A stretch of DNA of 64,000 nucleotides from positions 1 to 64,000 of the forward strand of contig NZ_WMID02000007.1 of NCBI RefSeq assembly GCF_009711165.2, written 5' to 3'. The DNA comes from Flavobacterium sp. MC2016-06 (lineage in GTDB: Bacteria; Bacteroidota; Bacteroidia; Flavobacteriales; Flavobacteriaceae). Both the position numbers and the translations under genes were made by a program. Shown piece by piece: positions 28,226 to 39,157 of the stretch (position 1 is its first letter; every line of letters begins with the position of its first letter). The notes under the pieces are model-generated. The model had not been told where the DNA came from and searched no databases. It worked only from the letters and a program-made list of their open reading frames with translations.

Positions 28226-28888
28226 TTAATCCATACATTCCATAAGCAATAAATCGCCATCAGAATGTGTAATGGTTACAATTCCGTCGTTTGAGACCGA
28301 ATTACTGCTGCCAGTTCTATAACCAATTGTTAGCGTATCGTTTTCTAGCGGGTACATTAAATTGGTTGAAAAAATACCGTTTACAATACCAATCGGAATC
28401 AATGAAATTGGAGTTTTGGCAGTATACCATTTTTCGAATTTATTTGGCAAAAGGAATATTTTGGAATGATCGTCGAGAATTACAATTTTAAGTAAATTGC
28501 GGTAACGAACAATATTGGTAAGATTAGTTATAGTATGATCGGCGCGTTTTCCAGTAGCCCAAACTACGTTTACGGCAGGAATTTTTCGAGCGATTAAATA
28601 ATCAAATGCTTTCTCTAAATCAGTTTTGTCCTGATCTGGCGTATGTACAATTTCTATTGGATATTGAGAAGTTTTGTAAATTTCTGGGTCAAAACCACGA
28701 TCAAAATCCCCCAAAAGCACATCGACTTTTATACCTAAGTCAATCACTCTTTCAATGGCAGAATCTAAAACGATTACCAATGGCGACCATTCTAACAGTT
28801 GTCCTAATAATTCTGGATTACAAGCAGCTCCGTTGGCAATAATTAATGCTGGTTCTTGGTCGTCGCGTACGATATGGTGTGAAGACAT
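28226..28888 (-). CDS. Thiamine pyrophosphokinase
   Basis: A 220-residue cytoplasmic enzyme that pyrophosphorylates thiamine to thiamine diphosphate with ATP. The N-terminal catalytic domain has IIANGAACN, VIVLDSAIERV, VDVLLGDFDRG and TPDQDKTDLEKAFDYL, the typical metal- and ATP-binding acidic motifs. WATGKRADHTITN precedes the C-terminal thiamine-binding beta domain, which contains ISLIPIG and the TGSSNSVSNDG segment. The length fits. It is the last gene of the minus-strand run from the TonB receptor, but a 64-base gap with a CCCGATAGCTATCGGG palindrome separates it from the DinB-like gene. Confidence 0.9.
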   Translation of the reverse strand: MSSHHIVRDDQEPALIIANGAACNPELLGQLLEWSPLVIVLDSAIERVIDLGIKVDVLLGDFDRGFDPEIYKTSQYPIEIVHTPDQDKTDLEKAFDYLIARKIPAVNVVWATGKRADHTITNLTNIVRYRNLLKIVILDDHSKIFLLPNKFEKWYTAKTPISLIPIGIVNGIFSTNLMYPLENDTLTIGYRTGSSNSVSNDGIVTITHSDGDLLLMECMD

Positions 28889-28903
28889 TTTGATTTTAGA
28901 TTT

Positions 28904-28926
28904 TAGTCCCGATAGCTATCGGGATT
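28904..28926. repeat. Short palindrome CCCGATAGCTATCGGG
   Basis: The 16-base perfect palindrome lies between the DinB-like gene and the thiamine pyrophosphokinase gene. The same sequence occurs at about 36902-36918, and a shortened form (CCCGATAGCTTCGGGA) lies near 60204. Confidence 0.75.
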
Positions 28927-28952
28927 GATTTTAGATTTAGAAAAACTAATAA

Positions 28953-29396
28953 TTATGATAAAAGCCTTCTATGATAATTAATTTGTCCTAAATGATAGGT
29001 TAAATGTGAAGAAAGATGAACAAGAAAAAATCCAGTTGTCATTTCTTTTTCGAAAACAATTAAGGGATAAATAGCTTGTAAATCAGTTTCGGTCAAAGTA
29101 TTGAGTGCATTGTTTACGACTAAAATAGTATTTTCTATTTTCTCGATTAATTCTGATTGAGGAATGTCTTTTAGCGAAAATTCAAGCTCACGGTTTCTTA
29201 TATAACCAGTTTTTCCTATTTCGGCACCAATGTAGGTATTAAGATTTCCGACTAAATGTAAACAAAGATTTCCAGCTGAGTTTAATATGTTTTTATCGAT
29301 GACCCAAATTTGAGTTTCATTTTGATAAGATTCGATTTCTACTTTTAGTTTATTGAGATCTCGGTCAAACAGCGATTTTAGGGTTTCGATTAACAT
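28953..29396 (-). CDS. DinB-like (YfiT/DUF1572-type) protein
   Basis: A 147-residue four-helix-bundle protein. The metal-binding histidine pattern of the DinB superfamily is visible: H in LCLHLVGN and two in FLVHLSSHLTYHLGQINYH. Several family members are thiol-S-transferases or of unknown role in stress. It begins 3 bases after the stop of the GyrI-like gene, so the two are co-translated. The substrate is unknown. Confidence 0.78.
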   Translation of the reverse strand: MLIETLKSLFDRDLNKLKVEIESYQNETQIWVIDKNILNSAGNLCLHLVGNLNTYIGAEIGKTGYIRNRELEFSLKDIPQSELIEKIENTILVVNNALNTLTETDLQAIYPLIVFEKEMTTGFFLVHLSSHLTYHLGQINYHRRLLS

Positions 29397-29399
29397 ATT

Positions 29400-29882
29400 T
29401 TAGTTTTTATTTTTTATTGGAATCCAAATTTCTTCTTCAGAATCAGGATCGTCTTTTTTGTATTTCTCGTCCATTACTGCAAAATGGGGTCTGTTGTCTA
29501 CAGTATATTCTGAATTTGGCAGCCATTCGACAAAAATAGAATGATAGGTTTTATGTCCTTCCGTCTGCGGTCCTAAATGAATAAAAACAGCATACAAACC
29601 CGAAGGAATTATTAAGGCTTCCATTTCTGATGGAATGTGATCAAAATTGCTTACTTCTACTGCGGCCCATTTTTGAAAAACGTTGTTGGGATCAAAATTG
29701 TCAAAATAAGCTTCTGGAAAAACTTCTAATGAATATAAATTTGCATCAACAGAACTTCTAATAAATCTTCGTTTGGGCATAAAACTGTTCCATAATTGGA
29801 ATGTTTTATTTTCAATAAACGACATTTCGATGTGTTTACCAATCAGTTGTTTTTCGGTTAAGATTTCAATACGAGGTTCCAT
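29400..29882 (-). CDS. GyrI-like small-molecule-binding domain protein
   Basis: A 160-residue stand-alone GyrI/SOUL-fold protein (AraC effector-binding domain type) without a DNA-binding domain. Typical segments are EILTEKQLIGKHIEMSF at the N terminus, the IPSGLYAVFIHLGP strand and the C-terminal IWIPI. Such proteins bind small hydrophobic ligands or toxins; the ligand here is unknown. It lies 9 bases after the DUF4249 gene and 3 before the DinB-like gene in one operon. Confidence 0.8.
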   Translation of the reverse strand: MEPRIEILTEKQLIGKHIEMSFIENKTFQLWNSFMPKRRFIRSSVDANLYSLEVFPEAYFDNFDPNNVFQKWAAVEVSNFDHIPSEMEALIIPSGLYAVFIHLGPQTEGHKTYHSIFVEWLPNSEYTVDNRPHFAVMDEKYKKDDPDSEEEIWIPIKNKN

Positions 29883-29891
29883 ATTACAAAA

Positions 29892-30713
29892 TTATTCAAT
29901 TTTATATTGTTTTGAATCAATTTCACTAAGAGAAAAATAACCCAACGGATAATTTGTTTTGTCTGTAGTGTTAATGATGTTTCCTTTTACGGTTGCAGGA
30001 GGTGATTGAAAAGGACCTCCAGCGTTGCTTCCTGCAATACTTACTAAAATCGTCATATAATTAAAGTATTGTTTTGAGATACCGTAATGTATTATTTCGA
30101 TGTTGTCTCCAGGTTTTAAATCATCGTCATCTGTGGTGCTGAAAATTTCGTTTCCTTGATAAAATTTATCCTCAGAAACATAAAAACTTGAAGTGACCTT
30201 ACTAGAATAAGTATGTTTAAATAAATAAAAATTATCTTCGTCTGCAGGATCTGTATAAAAAGCCTTTACTTCAATATCTTTTCCTGTAAAACCTCCTTCA
30301 TTATTTTGCTCAATTCGGGTAATAGGCGCTACAGATTTTAAAGATTCGGTTGCTGTATAAGTATTGCCGCCGCTAATTACTGTTAATGTATATAATTCTT
30401 CAACTTCGGGTTTAAAAGTATTACATACGTATCGGCCTGTTTTAGGAACTTCGGTAAAATTAAATTGTTGATTTTTACTGTTTTTTACATAAATAACGGC
30501 ACCAGAAACAGTAGGAATTACGTTTTGAAAATAACCTGTTGTTGTGGTTAATTTTATAGACTGCTGATTTCCAGTTGTTCCTTTCTGCCAGTTTATAGAA
30601 GCTTCTATTACTAATTTTGGGGCAGCGGTATCTAGATTAACATCTACAACTTCTTCGCAGCTTACGAAGAAAAGTGATAGAAGAAATACGATTAATAAGG
30701 ATATTTTTTTCAT
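29892..30713 (-). CDS. DUF4249 outer membrane lipoprotein
   Basis: A 273-residue lipoprotein with Cys19 in LFFVSCEEVVDVNL, the characteristic start of DUF4249. The family is always found next to a TonB-dependent receptor of the kind encoded immediately upstream, and is thought to be a surface partner of that receptor. Predicted beta-rich N-terminal part with a Ig-like pattern (GAVIYVKNSKNQQFNF). The gene lies 38 bases after the receptor gene. The cargo is unknown. Confidence 0.85.
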   Translation of the reverse strand: MKKISLLIVFLLSLFFVSCEEVVDVNLDTAAPKLVIEASINWQKGTTGNQQSIKLTTTTGYFQNVIPTVSGAVIYVKNSKNQQFNFTEVPKTGRYVCNTFKPEVEELYTLTVISGGNTYTATESLKSVAPITRIEQNNEGGFTGKDIEVKAFYTDPADEDNFYLFKHTYSSKVTSSFYVSEDKFYQGNEIFSTTDDDDLKPGDNIEIIHYGISKQYFNYMTILVSIAGSNAGGPFQSPPATVKGNIINTTDKTNYPLGYFSLSEIDSKQYKIE

Positions 30714-30751
30714 AGTATATCTTTTGTTTTCTTTTTAAAGAAAATGATTTT

Positions 30752-33133
30752 TTAGAATTTGAAATTATAAGTTACAGCAGGAACAATTCCAAAAATCGAT
30801 GTTTGCACGGCTTCGTTTGCTCCAGTATCTACATTTTGTCTAAAATTGATTGAAGCTGCGTTATGACGATTGTACAAATTGTAAATGCTAAAAACCCATT
30901 CGCCTTTCCAATTTCTATCTTTGTTTATTCGAGGAGTTAATGTAGCCGATACATCTAAGTGATGATAAGCAGGCAGACGGTTTTCATTCCTTAATCCATA
31001 ACTTGGGACAGTAATTCCCAAATATTCATATTGTCCATTAGGATACGTAACAGGCTGGCCGGATTGCAATGCAAAGTTAGCACCAAAAGACCATTTTTCG
31101 TTTAAGTTGTAAGCAGATGTTATTGCCAGATTATGTGTTTTATCATAAGCAGAACTGTACCATTGTCCGTTATTGATCCCCGTTTCTTCTGGAGTTCTTC
31201 CCGGCGTCTGCTGTTGTGATTTAGATAACGTATAAGAAACCCATCCGTTAAATTTACCTTCATTTTTCTTAAACATAAGTTCTAAACCATACGCTCTCAT
31301 GTGTCCGTTTAAAATTACCTGTTCAATTGCATCATTTGCAATTAAATCGGCACCATCAATATAATCCAATCGATTTTGAATCTTTTTATAGTACGTTTCT
31401 ACTTCAAGCGAATAAGCTCCGTTATTGATATTTCTAAAATACCCCAATGCAACTTGATCTGCAATCTGCGGTTTTATATAATTGTCACTTGGCATCCAGA
31501 CATCGAGCGGAGTAGGTGATGAAGTATTTGAAATTAATTGAAGATACTGGGCCATTCTGTTGTAACTCGCTTTTACAGATTGATCGTCATTTAATTGGTA
31601 CGAAATTGCAAATCTTGGTTCTAAGTTGTTATAGTTTTGTATTACTTTGTTTTTTGCAAAATACTCAGTTGAGGTTGGCGTACCTTTTTCATAAATCTGC
31701 ATATCTGTATTATAAACTACAGGATTATTATTAGCATAATAATTAATAGTAGAAGCTCCTAGACGATAAAATAAGCTATAACGTAATCCGTACGAAACCG
31801 TAATTTTTTTAGAAAGCTGGCTTTCTGCATCCAGATAAATAGAAGGCTCAAAAGCATATTTTTTGTCCAACTGATCGGGATTAATTCCAGAATCGTCACC
31901 AGTAGGTTTAATCGTTCCGGGATTAAACTCATAATAAATACCGCTTAAACCGTAGTTTAATTTGAATTTATCTGAGATATAATGTTTAAAATCGTATTTG
32001 ATGTTGTAATTTTTAATTCCAGAATCCCATTTAAAGCCTACGAAATCTAAATCAAGACCATAATAGTAATCGCTGTATATAAGAGATAAGTTGGAGAATA
32101 ATTTATCAGAATACAAATGATTCCAACGAAGGTTTAAAGTTGAATTTCCGTAAACATTCGTAAAGCTTTTATTCAAACTAAAAACATCACGACCAAAATA
32201 GCCAGACAAATATAAACTGTTATTGTCGTTTAGCTTATAACTTAATTTTGTGTTTAAATCATAAAAATAAGCGGCATTATCTTTATTGTCTGCTGATAGT
32301 TTTAGAAATAAATGCGCATAAGAAGCCCTTCCTCCAATTAAAAAGGAACCTTTATCTTTTACGATTGGTCCTTCGGCAAGAATTCGGCTAGAGATAAGTC
32401 CGATTCCGCCATTCATATGAAAATCTTTACTGCTTCCATCTTTTTGGTAAATGTCTAAAACAGAAGATGCTCTTCCGCCGTAACGAGCAGGAATACCGCC
32501 TTTGTATAATTTTAAATCTTTAATCGCATCGGGATTAAAAACAGAGAAAAACCCAAATACGTGCGAAGAATTAAAGATCGTTGCTTCATCTAATAAAATT
32601 AAATTTTGATCTGCACCACCACCGCGAACGTTAAATCCAGAAGCACCTTCACCAGCATTGGTAACACCAGGAAGTAATAAAATCGATTTTAAAACGTCGA
32701 CTTCACCCAAAACAACAGGCATTTTTTTAATCGTTGAAATAGAGAGCTTATTAACACTCATTTCGGGAGATTTAATATTGATTCTTTCTTTATTGTCTTT
32801 AATAACAACTTCTTGAAGTTCTTCACCACCTTCGTTTAGCGAAAAATTATTTTTAGTGTTTTGTTTTAAAGTGATAGTTTTTTGAATGGTTTGATAACCA
32901 ACATAGGTAATTTCAATTTGATGTTCACCACTTGGAATTGTAAGCGAGTAAAATCCGTATTCATTTGTAGTAGTTCCTATTTTTAAAGCTGGAATATAAA
33001 TGTTTACGCCAATTAAGGTTTCGTTGTTTTTATTGTCGGATATTGTACCGCTTAGTGTAAATTTTTCCTGAGAAAAAGAAGTGAAAGAAGATAAAATAAT
33101 TATAAGAAATATGGCAATATTTTTTGAAATCAT
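30752..33133 (-). CDS. TonB-dependent outer membrane receptor with CarboxypepD-reg-like domain
   Basis: A 793-residue receptor for energy-coupled import. The signal peptide ends TSFSQ; residues 24-105 form a carboxypeptidase-regulatory-like domain (LSGTISDNKNNETLIGVNIY); the plug follows with GEGASGFNVRGGGADQNLIL; the remainder is a beta barrel ending in PAVTYNFKF with terminal aromatic residue. It is of the FecA/CirA-like type, shorter than the SusC protein at 14959 and lacking the SusC signature. It is the first gene of an operon with DUF4249, GyrI-like and DinB-like genes. The ligand is unknown. Confidence 0.92.
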   Translation of the reverse strand: MISKNIAIFLIIILSSFTSFSQEKFTLSGTISDNKNNETLIGVNIYIPALKIGTTTNEYGFYSLTIPSGEHQIEITYVGYQTIQKTITLKQNTKNNFSLNEGGEELQEVVIKDNKERINIKSPEMSVNKLSISTIKKMPVVLGEVDVLKSILLLPGVTNAGEGASGFNVRGGGADQNLILLDEATIFNSSHVFGFFSVFNPDAIKDLKLYKGGIPARYGGRASSVLDIYQKDGSSKDFHMNGGIGLISSRILAEGPIVKDKGSFLIGGRASYAHLFLKLSADNKDNAAYFYDLNTKLSYKLNDNNSLYLSGYFGRDVFSLNKSFTNVYGNSTLNLRWNHLYSDKLFSNLSLIYSDYYYGLDLDFVGFKWDSGIKNYNIKYDFKHYISDKFKLNYGLSGIYYEFNPGTIKPTGDDSGINPDQLDKKYAFEPSIYLDAESQLSKKITVSYGLRYSLFYRLGASTINYYANNNPVVYNTDMQIYEKGTPTSTEYFAKNKVIQNYNNLEPRFAISYQLNDDQSVKASYNRMAQYLQLISNTSSPTPLDVWMPSDNYIKPQIADQVALGYFRNINNGAYSLEVETYYKKIQNRLDYIDGADLIANDAIEQVILNGHMRAYGLELMFKKNEGKFNGWVSYTLSKSQQQTPGRTPEETGINNGQWYSSAYDKTHNLAITSAYNLNEKWSFGANFALQSGQPVTYPNGQYEYLGITVPSYGLRNENRLPAYHHLDVSATLTPRINKDRNWKGEWVFSIYNLYNRHNAASINFRQNVDTGANEAVQTSIFGIVPAVTYNFKF

Positions 33134-33210
33134 TGTCTTGGTTTTGAATTTACATAGTTAACAATTCTTACTAAAAATTATTACGCAACGTTTGTTAAAC
33201 ATTAGTTAAG

Positions 33211-33240
33211 AAAAAAAGGCAGCTGATTAGGCTGCCTTTT
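33211..33240 (-). terminator. Terminator of icd
   Basis: AAAAGGCAGC, a 7-base loop, GCTGCCTTTT followed on the minus strand by T's. It lies about 28 bases after the icd stop. Confidence 0.85.
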
Positions 33241-33268
33241 AATATTATGAATTAATCATAATTTGATA

Positions 33269-35892
<2,624 letters not shown>

Positions 35893-36306
35893 ATGAGCAC
35901 ACTTACAAAACCAAATCATATAGGGCGAAAAATAAGCCGTATTCGTGAACTTCGAGATATGAAACAAGAAGCTTTGGCGCAGGCTTTAGGCATGAGCCAG
36001 CAAACTATTTCGGCTATTGAAAACAGTGAAACTATAGATGATGAAAAACTGGCAGAAGTAGCAAAAGCGCTTGGCGTAACTGTTGAAGCAATTAAAAATT
36101 TTTCAGAAGAAAATATGATTAGCTATTTTAATACTTTCCACGATAATAGTATCAATAACGGTCATTTGGGACATAATAATAATTGTACTTTCAATCCATT
36201 AGATAAATTAATTGAAACTTTCCACGAAAAAGAAAAGCTTTACGAACGTTTACTGCAAGCTGAAAAAGACAAAATAGAATATTTGGAAATACTATTAAAA
36301 AAATAG
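35893..36306 (+). CDS. XRE-family helix-turn-helix regulator with C-terminal coiled region
   Basis: A 137-residue DNA-binding protein. Residues 10-70 form the HTH_XRE domain (ISRIRELRDMKQEALAQALG, then MSQQTISAIENSE). After a Asn/His-rich linker (NSINNGHLGHNNNCTF) the C terminus is a predicted coiled coil (LIETFHEKEKLYERLLQAEK), likely for dimerisation. The family occurs as chromosomal single-gene regulators in flavobacteria. It is divergent from icd and could regulate it, though nothing in the sequence proves that. Terminator at 36331-36360. Confidence 0.85.
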   Translation: MSTLTKPNHIGRKISRIRELRDMKQEALAQALGMSQQTISAIENSETIDDEKLAEVAKALGVTVEAIKNFSEENMISYFNTFHDNSINNGHLGHNNNCTFNPLDKLIETFHEKEKLYERLLQAEKDKIEYLEILLKK

Positions 36307-36330
36307 AATACCAATTTTCATTAAAATACA

Positions 36331-36360
36331 AACCGATGCTTTATGAGTGTCGGTTTTTTT
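36331..36360 (+). terminator. Terminator of the XRE gene
   Basis: AACCGA paired with TCGGTT around a 13-base loop, followed by a T run. Confidence 0.7.
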
Positions 36361-36980
36361 ATTTTGGGCGTGTCCCTCCGGGTCGGGCTGTACGTTCCCG
36401 CTTTTTTTGGGCAAGAAAAATGCCCAAAAAAGAGCTCCACTGCCATCCCTCACGCAAGATCAACGATTATGTAGACCTGACAGGTTTTTAAAACCTGTCA
36501 GGTCTAAAAAAGAGATAAACACAATCTTGTCATCCCGAGGAACGAGGGATCTTCACAAGAAACTCAGCAGCCAAAATCCATCCTATGTTTGCAGAAGTAG
36601 CTACGTAAGAAGTTTTAGTATTACGAGAAGCTTTGTCAAAGTTTAAAACTTTGACAAAGCTAAAGACGCATAGTTTATGCGTAAAGCTTGTCAGAAATGA
36701 CAAGATTAAGCTGATAAAATCCGTTTTAATCTGTGTTTTCGCAAAGCGAATCCGCGTCATCCGTGTTCAATATTGCAGCCAATCTTTGTCGAGTTTCTAG
36801 TGTGATTTCTCCTTTGGGTCGAAATGACAAACTAAACGAAAATATTGTTATGAAAATTATTGCCTTAGCCCCGATAGAAGTGTAAATCCTTTTGTGCCGG
36901 TCCCGATAGCTATCGGGAGGCACAAAAGATTGAAACGAATAGCGGGATTAGCTCCTGAAAAATTTAAAAAACAGGTATAA
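36361..36980. repeat. Cluster of palindromic intergenic elements between the XRE gene and rplS
   Basis: This gene-free stretch is a mosaic. 36366-36467: a GC-richer block (GGGCGTGTCCCTCCGGGTCG) containing a TTTTTTGGGCA/TGCCCAAAAAA hairpin. 36473-36505: a perfect 15-bp inverted repeat AGACCTGACAGGTTT. 36525-36560: CTTGTCATCCCGAGGAACGA, the motif that is tandemly repeated at 60663. 36630-36660: a perfect 15-bp inverted repeat GCTTTGTCAAAGTTT, also at 61045. 36785-36832: GTCGAAATGAC relative of 571-671. 36900-36918: CCCGATAGCTATCGGG. Short open frames on the minus strand here are not protein-like. Confidence 0.75.
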
Positions 36981-37020
36981 AAAAAAACTCGTTTCAAATT
37001 ACTTGAAACGAGTTTTTTAT
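36981..37020 (-). terminator. Terminator of rplS
   Basis: AAAACTCGTTTCAA and TTGAAACGAGTTTT pair around ATTAC, with T's on the minus-strand 3' side. It lies 18 bases beyond the rplS stop. Confidence 0.9.
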
Positions 37021-37037
37021 AACAAATAGATAAATGA

Positions 37038-37388
37038 TTATCTTCTTTTATCTTTAATCTTAGCTTTTTTACCAGTAAGTTCTCTGAAGTAGAAAATTCT
37101 AGCTCTACGTACAGCTCCTTTTTTGTTGATTTCAATTTTTTGTAAAGCTGGTAAGTTTACTGGGAAGATACGCTCAACTCCAATAGCACCAGACATTTTA
37201 CGAATAGTAAAAGTTTCTGTGTTACCAGAACCTCTTCTTTGAATAACAACTCCTTTAAAAAACTGAGTTCTTGTTTTTTCACCCTCTTTAATTTCGTAGA
37301 AAACTGTGATAGTATCTCCAGCTCCAAAAACAGGGAAATCTTTTTTAGCAACTAATTCGTTTTGAACGAATTTCATTAAATCTGCCAT
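37038..37388 (-). CDS. rplS: 50S ribosomal protein L19
   Basis: A 116-residue ribosomal protein at the 30S-50S interface. The family features are clear: MADLMKFVQNELV, FPVFGAGDTITVFYEIKEGEKTR split by the usual turn, QFFKGVVIQRRGSGNTETFT, and the C-terminal AVRRARIFYFRELTGKKAKIK. Length is standard. It has its own promoter box TACATTTG (37468-37461) and a leader of about 70 bases, whose last part can fold ATAATT/AATTAT just before the ATG. It shares strand with trmD but is separated from it by a secreted-protein gene. Confidence 0.97.
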   Translation of the reverse strand: MADLMKFVQNELVAKKDFPVFGAGDTITVFYEIKEGEKTRTQFFKGVVIQRRGSGNTETFTIRKMSGAIGVERIFPVNLPALQKIEINKKGAVRRARIFYFRELTGKKAKIKDKRR

Positions 37389-37460
37389 GATAATTTTAAT
37401 TATGGTTTTTTAATAGAGCAACATTCACGGATCTCGCCAGAGGTTAGTCTAATTCGGGTG

Positions 37461-37468
37461 CAAATGTA
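37461..37468 (-). promoter_or_regulatory. -7 promoter element of rplS
   Basis: TACATTTG on the minus strand fits TAnnTTTG and predicts a leader of about 70 nt before the rplS ATG. Leaders of ribosomal protein genes are often autoregulatory; no specific L19 binding structure could be proved by eye. Confidence 0.6.
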
Positions 37469-37548
37469 AAAAATAATTATAAATTATGAGTTATAAATTA
37501 TAAATTATTTTACAGGTTTTAAAACTAATGTAAAAATCTAATCTTTAG

Positions 37549-37920
37549 TTAGATAACCAATTTAGCCAACTTAACTTTTCGTTTTACAGATTTAATATTT
37601 TTATCTGTTTTTTTCTTCACATCACCATATTTATCAGCTCCTAAAGAAGAAGCTAAACTTTTGTCTCTTTTATCAAACAAATCATCTATTTTCTTGTCGC
37701 GATCCGTTTTTGGTAAATCTTTTTTATCCAAATCTGCCAATCCTGAAACAAGATCAGCGTTGGCTTTATCGTAAGCACCTTTTTGTTTGGTATCTAAAGA
37801 AGCGCCATCTGTTGCGCCTAATGCTGATGTCAGCGTTTTTTTATTGAAAGCCTGTGCAAAACTTGCAGATGAAATTAAAAACACAAGGCAAAGAGTCAGT
37901 TTTAAGATTACTTCTTTCAT
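37549..37920 (-). CDS. Small secreted lysine-rich helical protein, unknown function
   Basis: A 123-residue protein with a signal peptide ending SASFAQ. The mature part is highly charged, lysine/aspartate-rich and predicted helical (DKKDLPKTDRDKKIDDLFDK; SVKRKVKLAKLV at the C terminus), with no cysteine. I do not recognise a family. It lies between trmD and rplS on the same strand, a place that is usually empty or filled by ribosome-assembly genes in other bacteria. Its own promoter is not evident. Confidence 0.7.
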   Translation of the reverse strand: MKEVILKLTLCLVFLISSASFAQAFNKKTLTSALGATDGASLDTKQKGAYDKANADLVSGLADLDKKDLPKTDRDKKIDDLFDKRDKSLASSLGADKYGDVKKKTDKNIKSVKRKVKLAKLVI

Positions 37921-38064
37921 AATTTACTTTTTTGAATTAATTATTTAATGTTTTAAATATTTGTATTTCAATATGTTAAAAGTATAAAAAAAGCTAAAAA
38001 CTTACAAATTAAATTTTGTTTCAGGTTTCCCGTTAAGTAATTAAACTTGAAAATTGGAACGTTC

Positions 38065-38153
38065 CTTCGACTTCGCTCAGGATGACATACGTTTTCAGGA
38101 TGACATAGTTTAGTCAGGTAATATACGTTTGTCAGGCTGAGCGAAGTCGAAGC
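38065..38153. repeat. Inverted repeat CCTTCGACTTCGCTCAGGAT
   Basis: The arms CCTTCGACTTCGCTCAGGAT (from 38065) and GTCAGGCTGAGCGAAGTCGA (about 38131-38150) are imperfect inverted copies, with a partial internal repeat of CAGGATGACATA. It occupies the 37921-38244 gap upstream of the small secreted protein together with the 7-base array next to trmD. Confidence 0.7.
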
Positions 38154-38167
38154 CACGTCTCGTATAT

Positions 38168-38244
38168 AAATCTAAAATCTAAAATCTAAAATCTAAAATC
38201 TAAAATCTAAAATCTAAAATCTAAAATCTAAAATCTAAAATCTA
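38168..38244. repeat. Eleven perfect copies of the 7-base repeat AAATCTA
   Basis: A 77-base microsatellite-like array that ends at the base before the trmD stop codon (minus strand). Degenerate relatives occur at 4740-4850 and 59030-59095. Identical units suggest recent slippage and length variation between strains. Confidence 0.9.
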
Positions 38245-38922
38245 TTACTCCTTCAGCAAATCCGGACGTTTGTTCTTAGTATGTTCGTACGCCATATCTT
38301 CACGCCATTTATCAATTTTAGCAAAATGACCGCTCGTTAAAACGTCAGGAACTTTCCAACCTTTATAATCTGCTGGACGTGTGTATATAGGTCCAGAAAG
38401 TAAATTATCCTGAAAACTATCTGTTAAAGCAGAAGTCTCATCACTCAAAACGCCAGGAATTAATCGAATTAAAGCATCAGATAAAACCAAAGCACCTAAT
38501 TCTCCACCAGACAAAACATAATCGCCAATAGAAATTTCTTTGGTAATAAAATGATCGCGAACTCTTTGATCTACACCTTTATAATGACCGCACAAAATGA
38601 TAATGTTTTCATACATCGACATTGTATTGGCCATTTTCTGATTTAGAGTTTCACCATCTGGAGACATATATATAATCTCGTCGTATTCGCGTTCGCTTTT
38701 CAAATGCGTAATGCAGGCGTCAATTGGCTGTACCGTCATCACCATGCCGGCGCCTCCACCAAACGGATAATCGTCAACACTTTTTTGTTTGTTTGTAGTA
38801 TAATCTCGTAAATTATGAAAATGAACCTCGACTAAACCTTTGTCTATAGCACGTTTCATAATCGAAGCCTCAAACGGACTTCTTAATAATTCTGGCAAAA
38901 TCGTTATAATGTCAATTCGCAT
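38245..38922 (-). CDS. trmD: tRNA (guanine-37-N1)-methyltransferase
   Basis: A 225-residue SPOUT methyltransferase that makes m1G37 in tRNAs and so prevents frameshifting. It starts [13 protein letters not shown], and contains the [12 protein letters not shown] loop, the trefoil-knot SAM site [12 protein letters not shown] and [15 protein letters not shown], and the C-terminal [20 protein letters not shown]. Size is normal. A TATCTTTG box at 38956-38949 is the likely promoter, giving a leader of about 23 bases. A 7-base repeat array abuts its 3' end. Confidence 0.97.
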   Translation of the reverse strand: MRIDIITILPELLRSPFEASIMKRAIDKGLVEVHFHNLRDYTTNKQKSVDDYPFGGGAGMVMTVQPIDACITHLKSEREYDEIIYMSPDGETLNQKMANTMSMYENIIILCGHYKGVDQRVRDHFITKEISIGDYVLSGGELGALVLSDALIRLIPGVLSDETSALTDSFQDNLLSGPIYTRPADYKGWKVPDVLTSGHFAKIDKWREDMAYEHTKNKRPDLLKE

Positions 38923-38948
38923 TTCTTTTCTTCAATAGTTCTAAGGCG

Positions 38949-38956
38949 CAAAGATA
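38949..38956 (-). promoter_or_regulatory. -7 promoter element of trmD
   Basis: TATCTTTG on the minus strand, 26 bases before the ATG. Confidence 0.6.
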
Positions 38957-39157
38957 CAAAGTAAATATTTGAGAAATTTTAAAAATTGAGAGACCCAAAA
39001 TATGTTAATTTAAAGATACTGTAAATGTGATTTTTTTGTAAGATTTGTCTTTTAATGTTAAATTAATGAATTGATAAACATTGTTTTATGTTTTGCTTGA
39101 AAAAATAATTTATCTTTAAAGAAAGAAATAATAATAAGGATATATAAATGAAATCTT

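Noticed and set aside
36726..36923. 65-codon frame on the minus strand
   Set aside because: It overlaps three known repeat motifs and has no protein features.
38168..38244. CRISPR or origin-like iteron array
   Set aside because: Period is only 7 bases without spacers, and no replication gene is near. It is a microsatellite.
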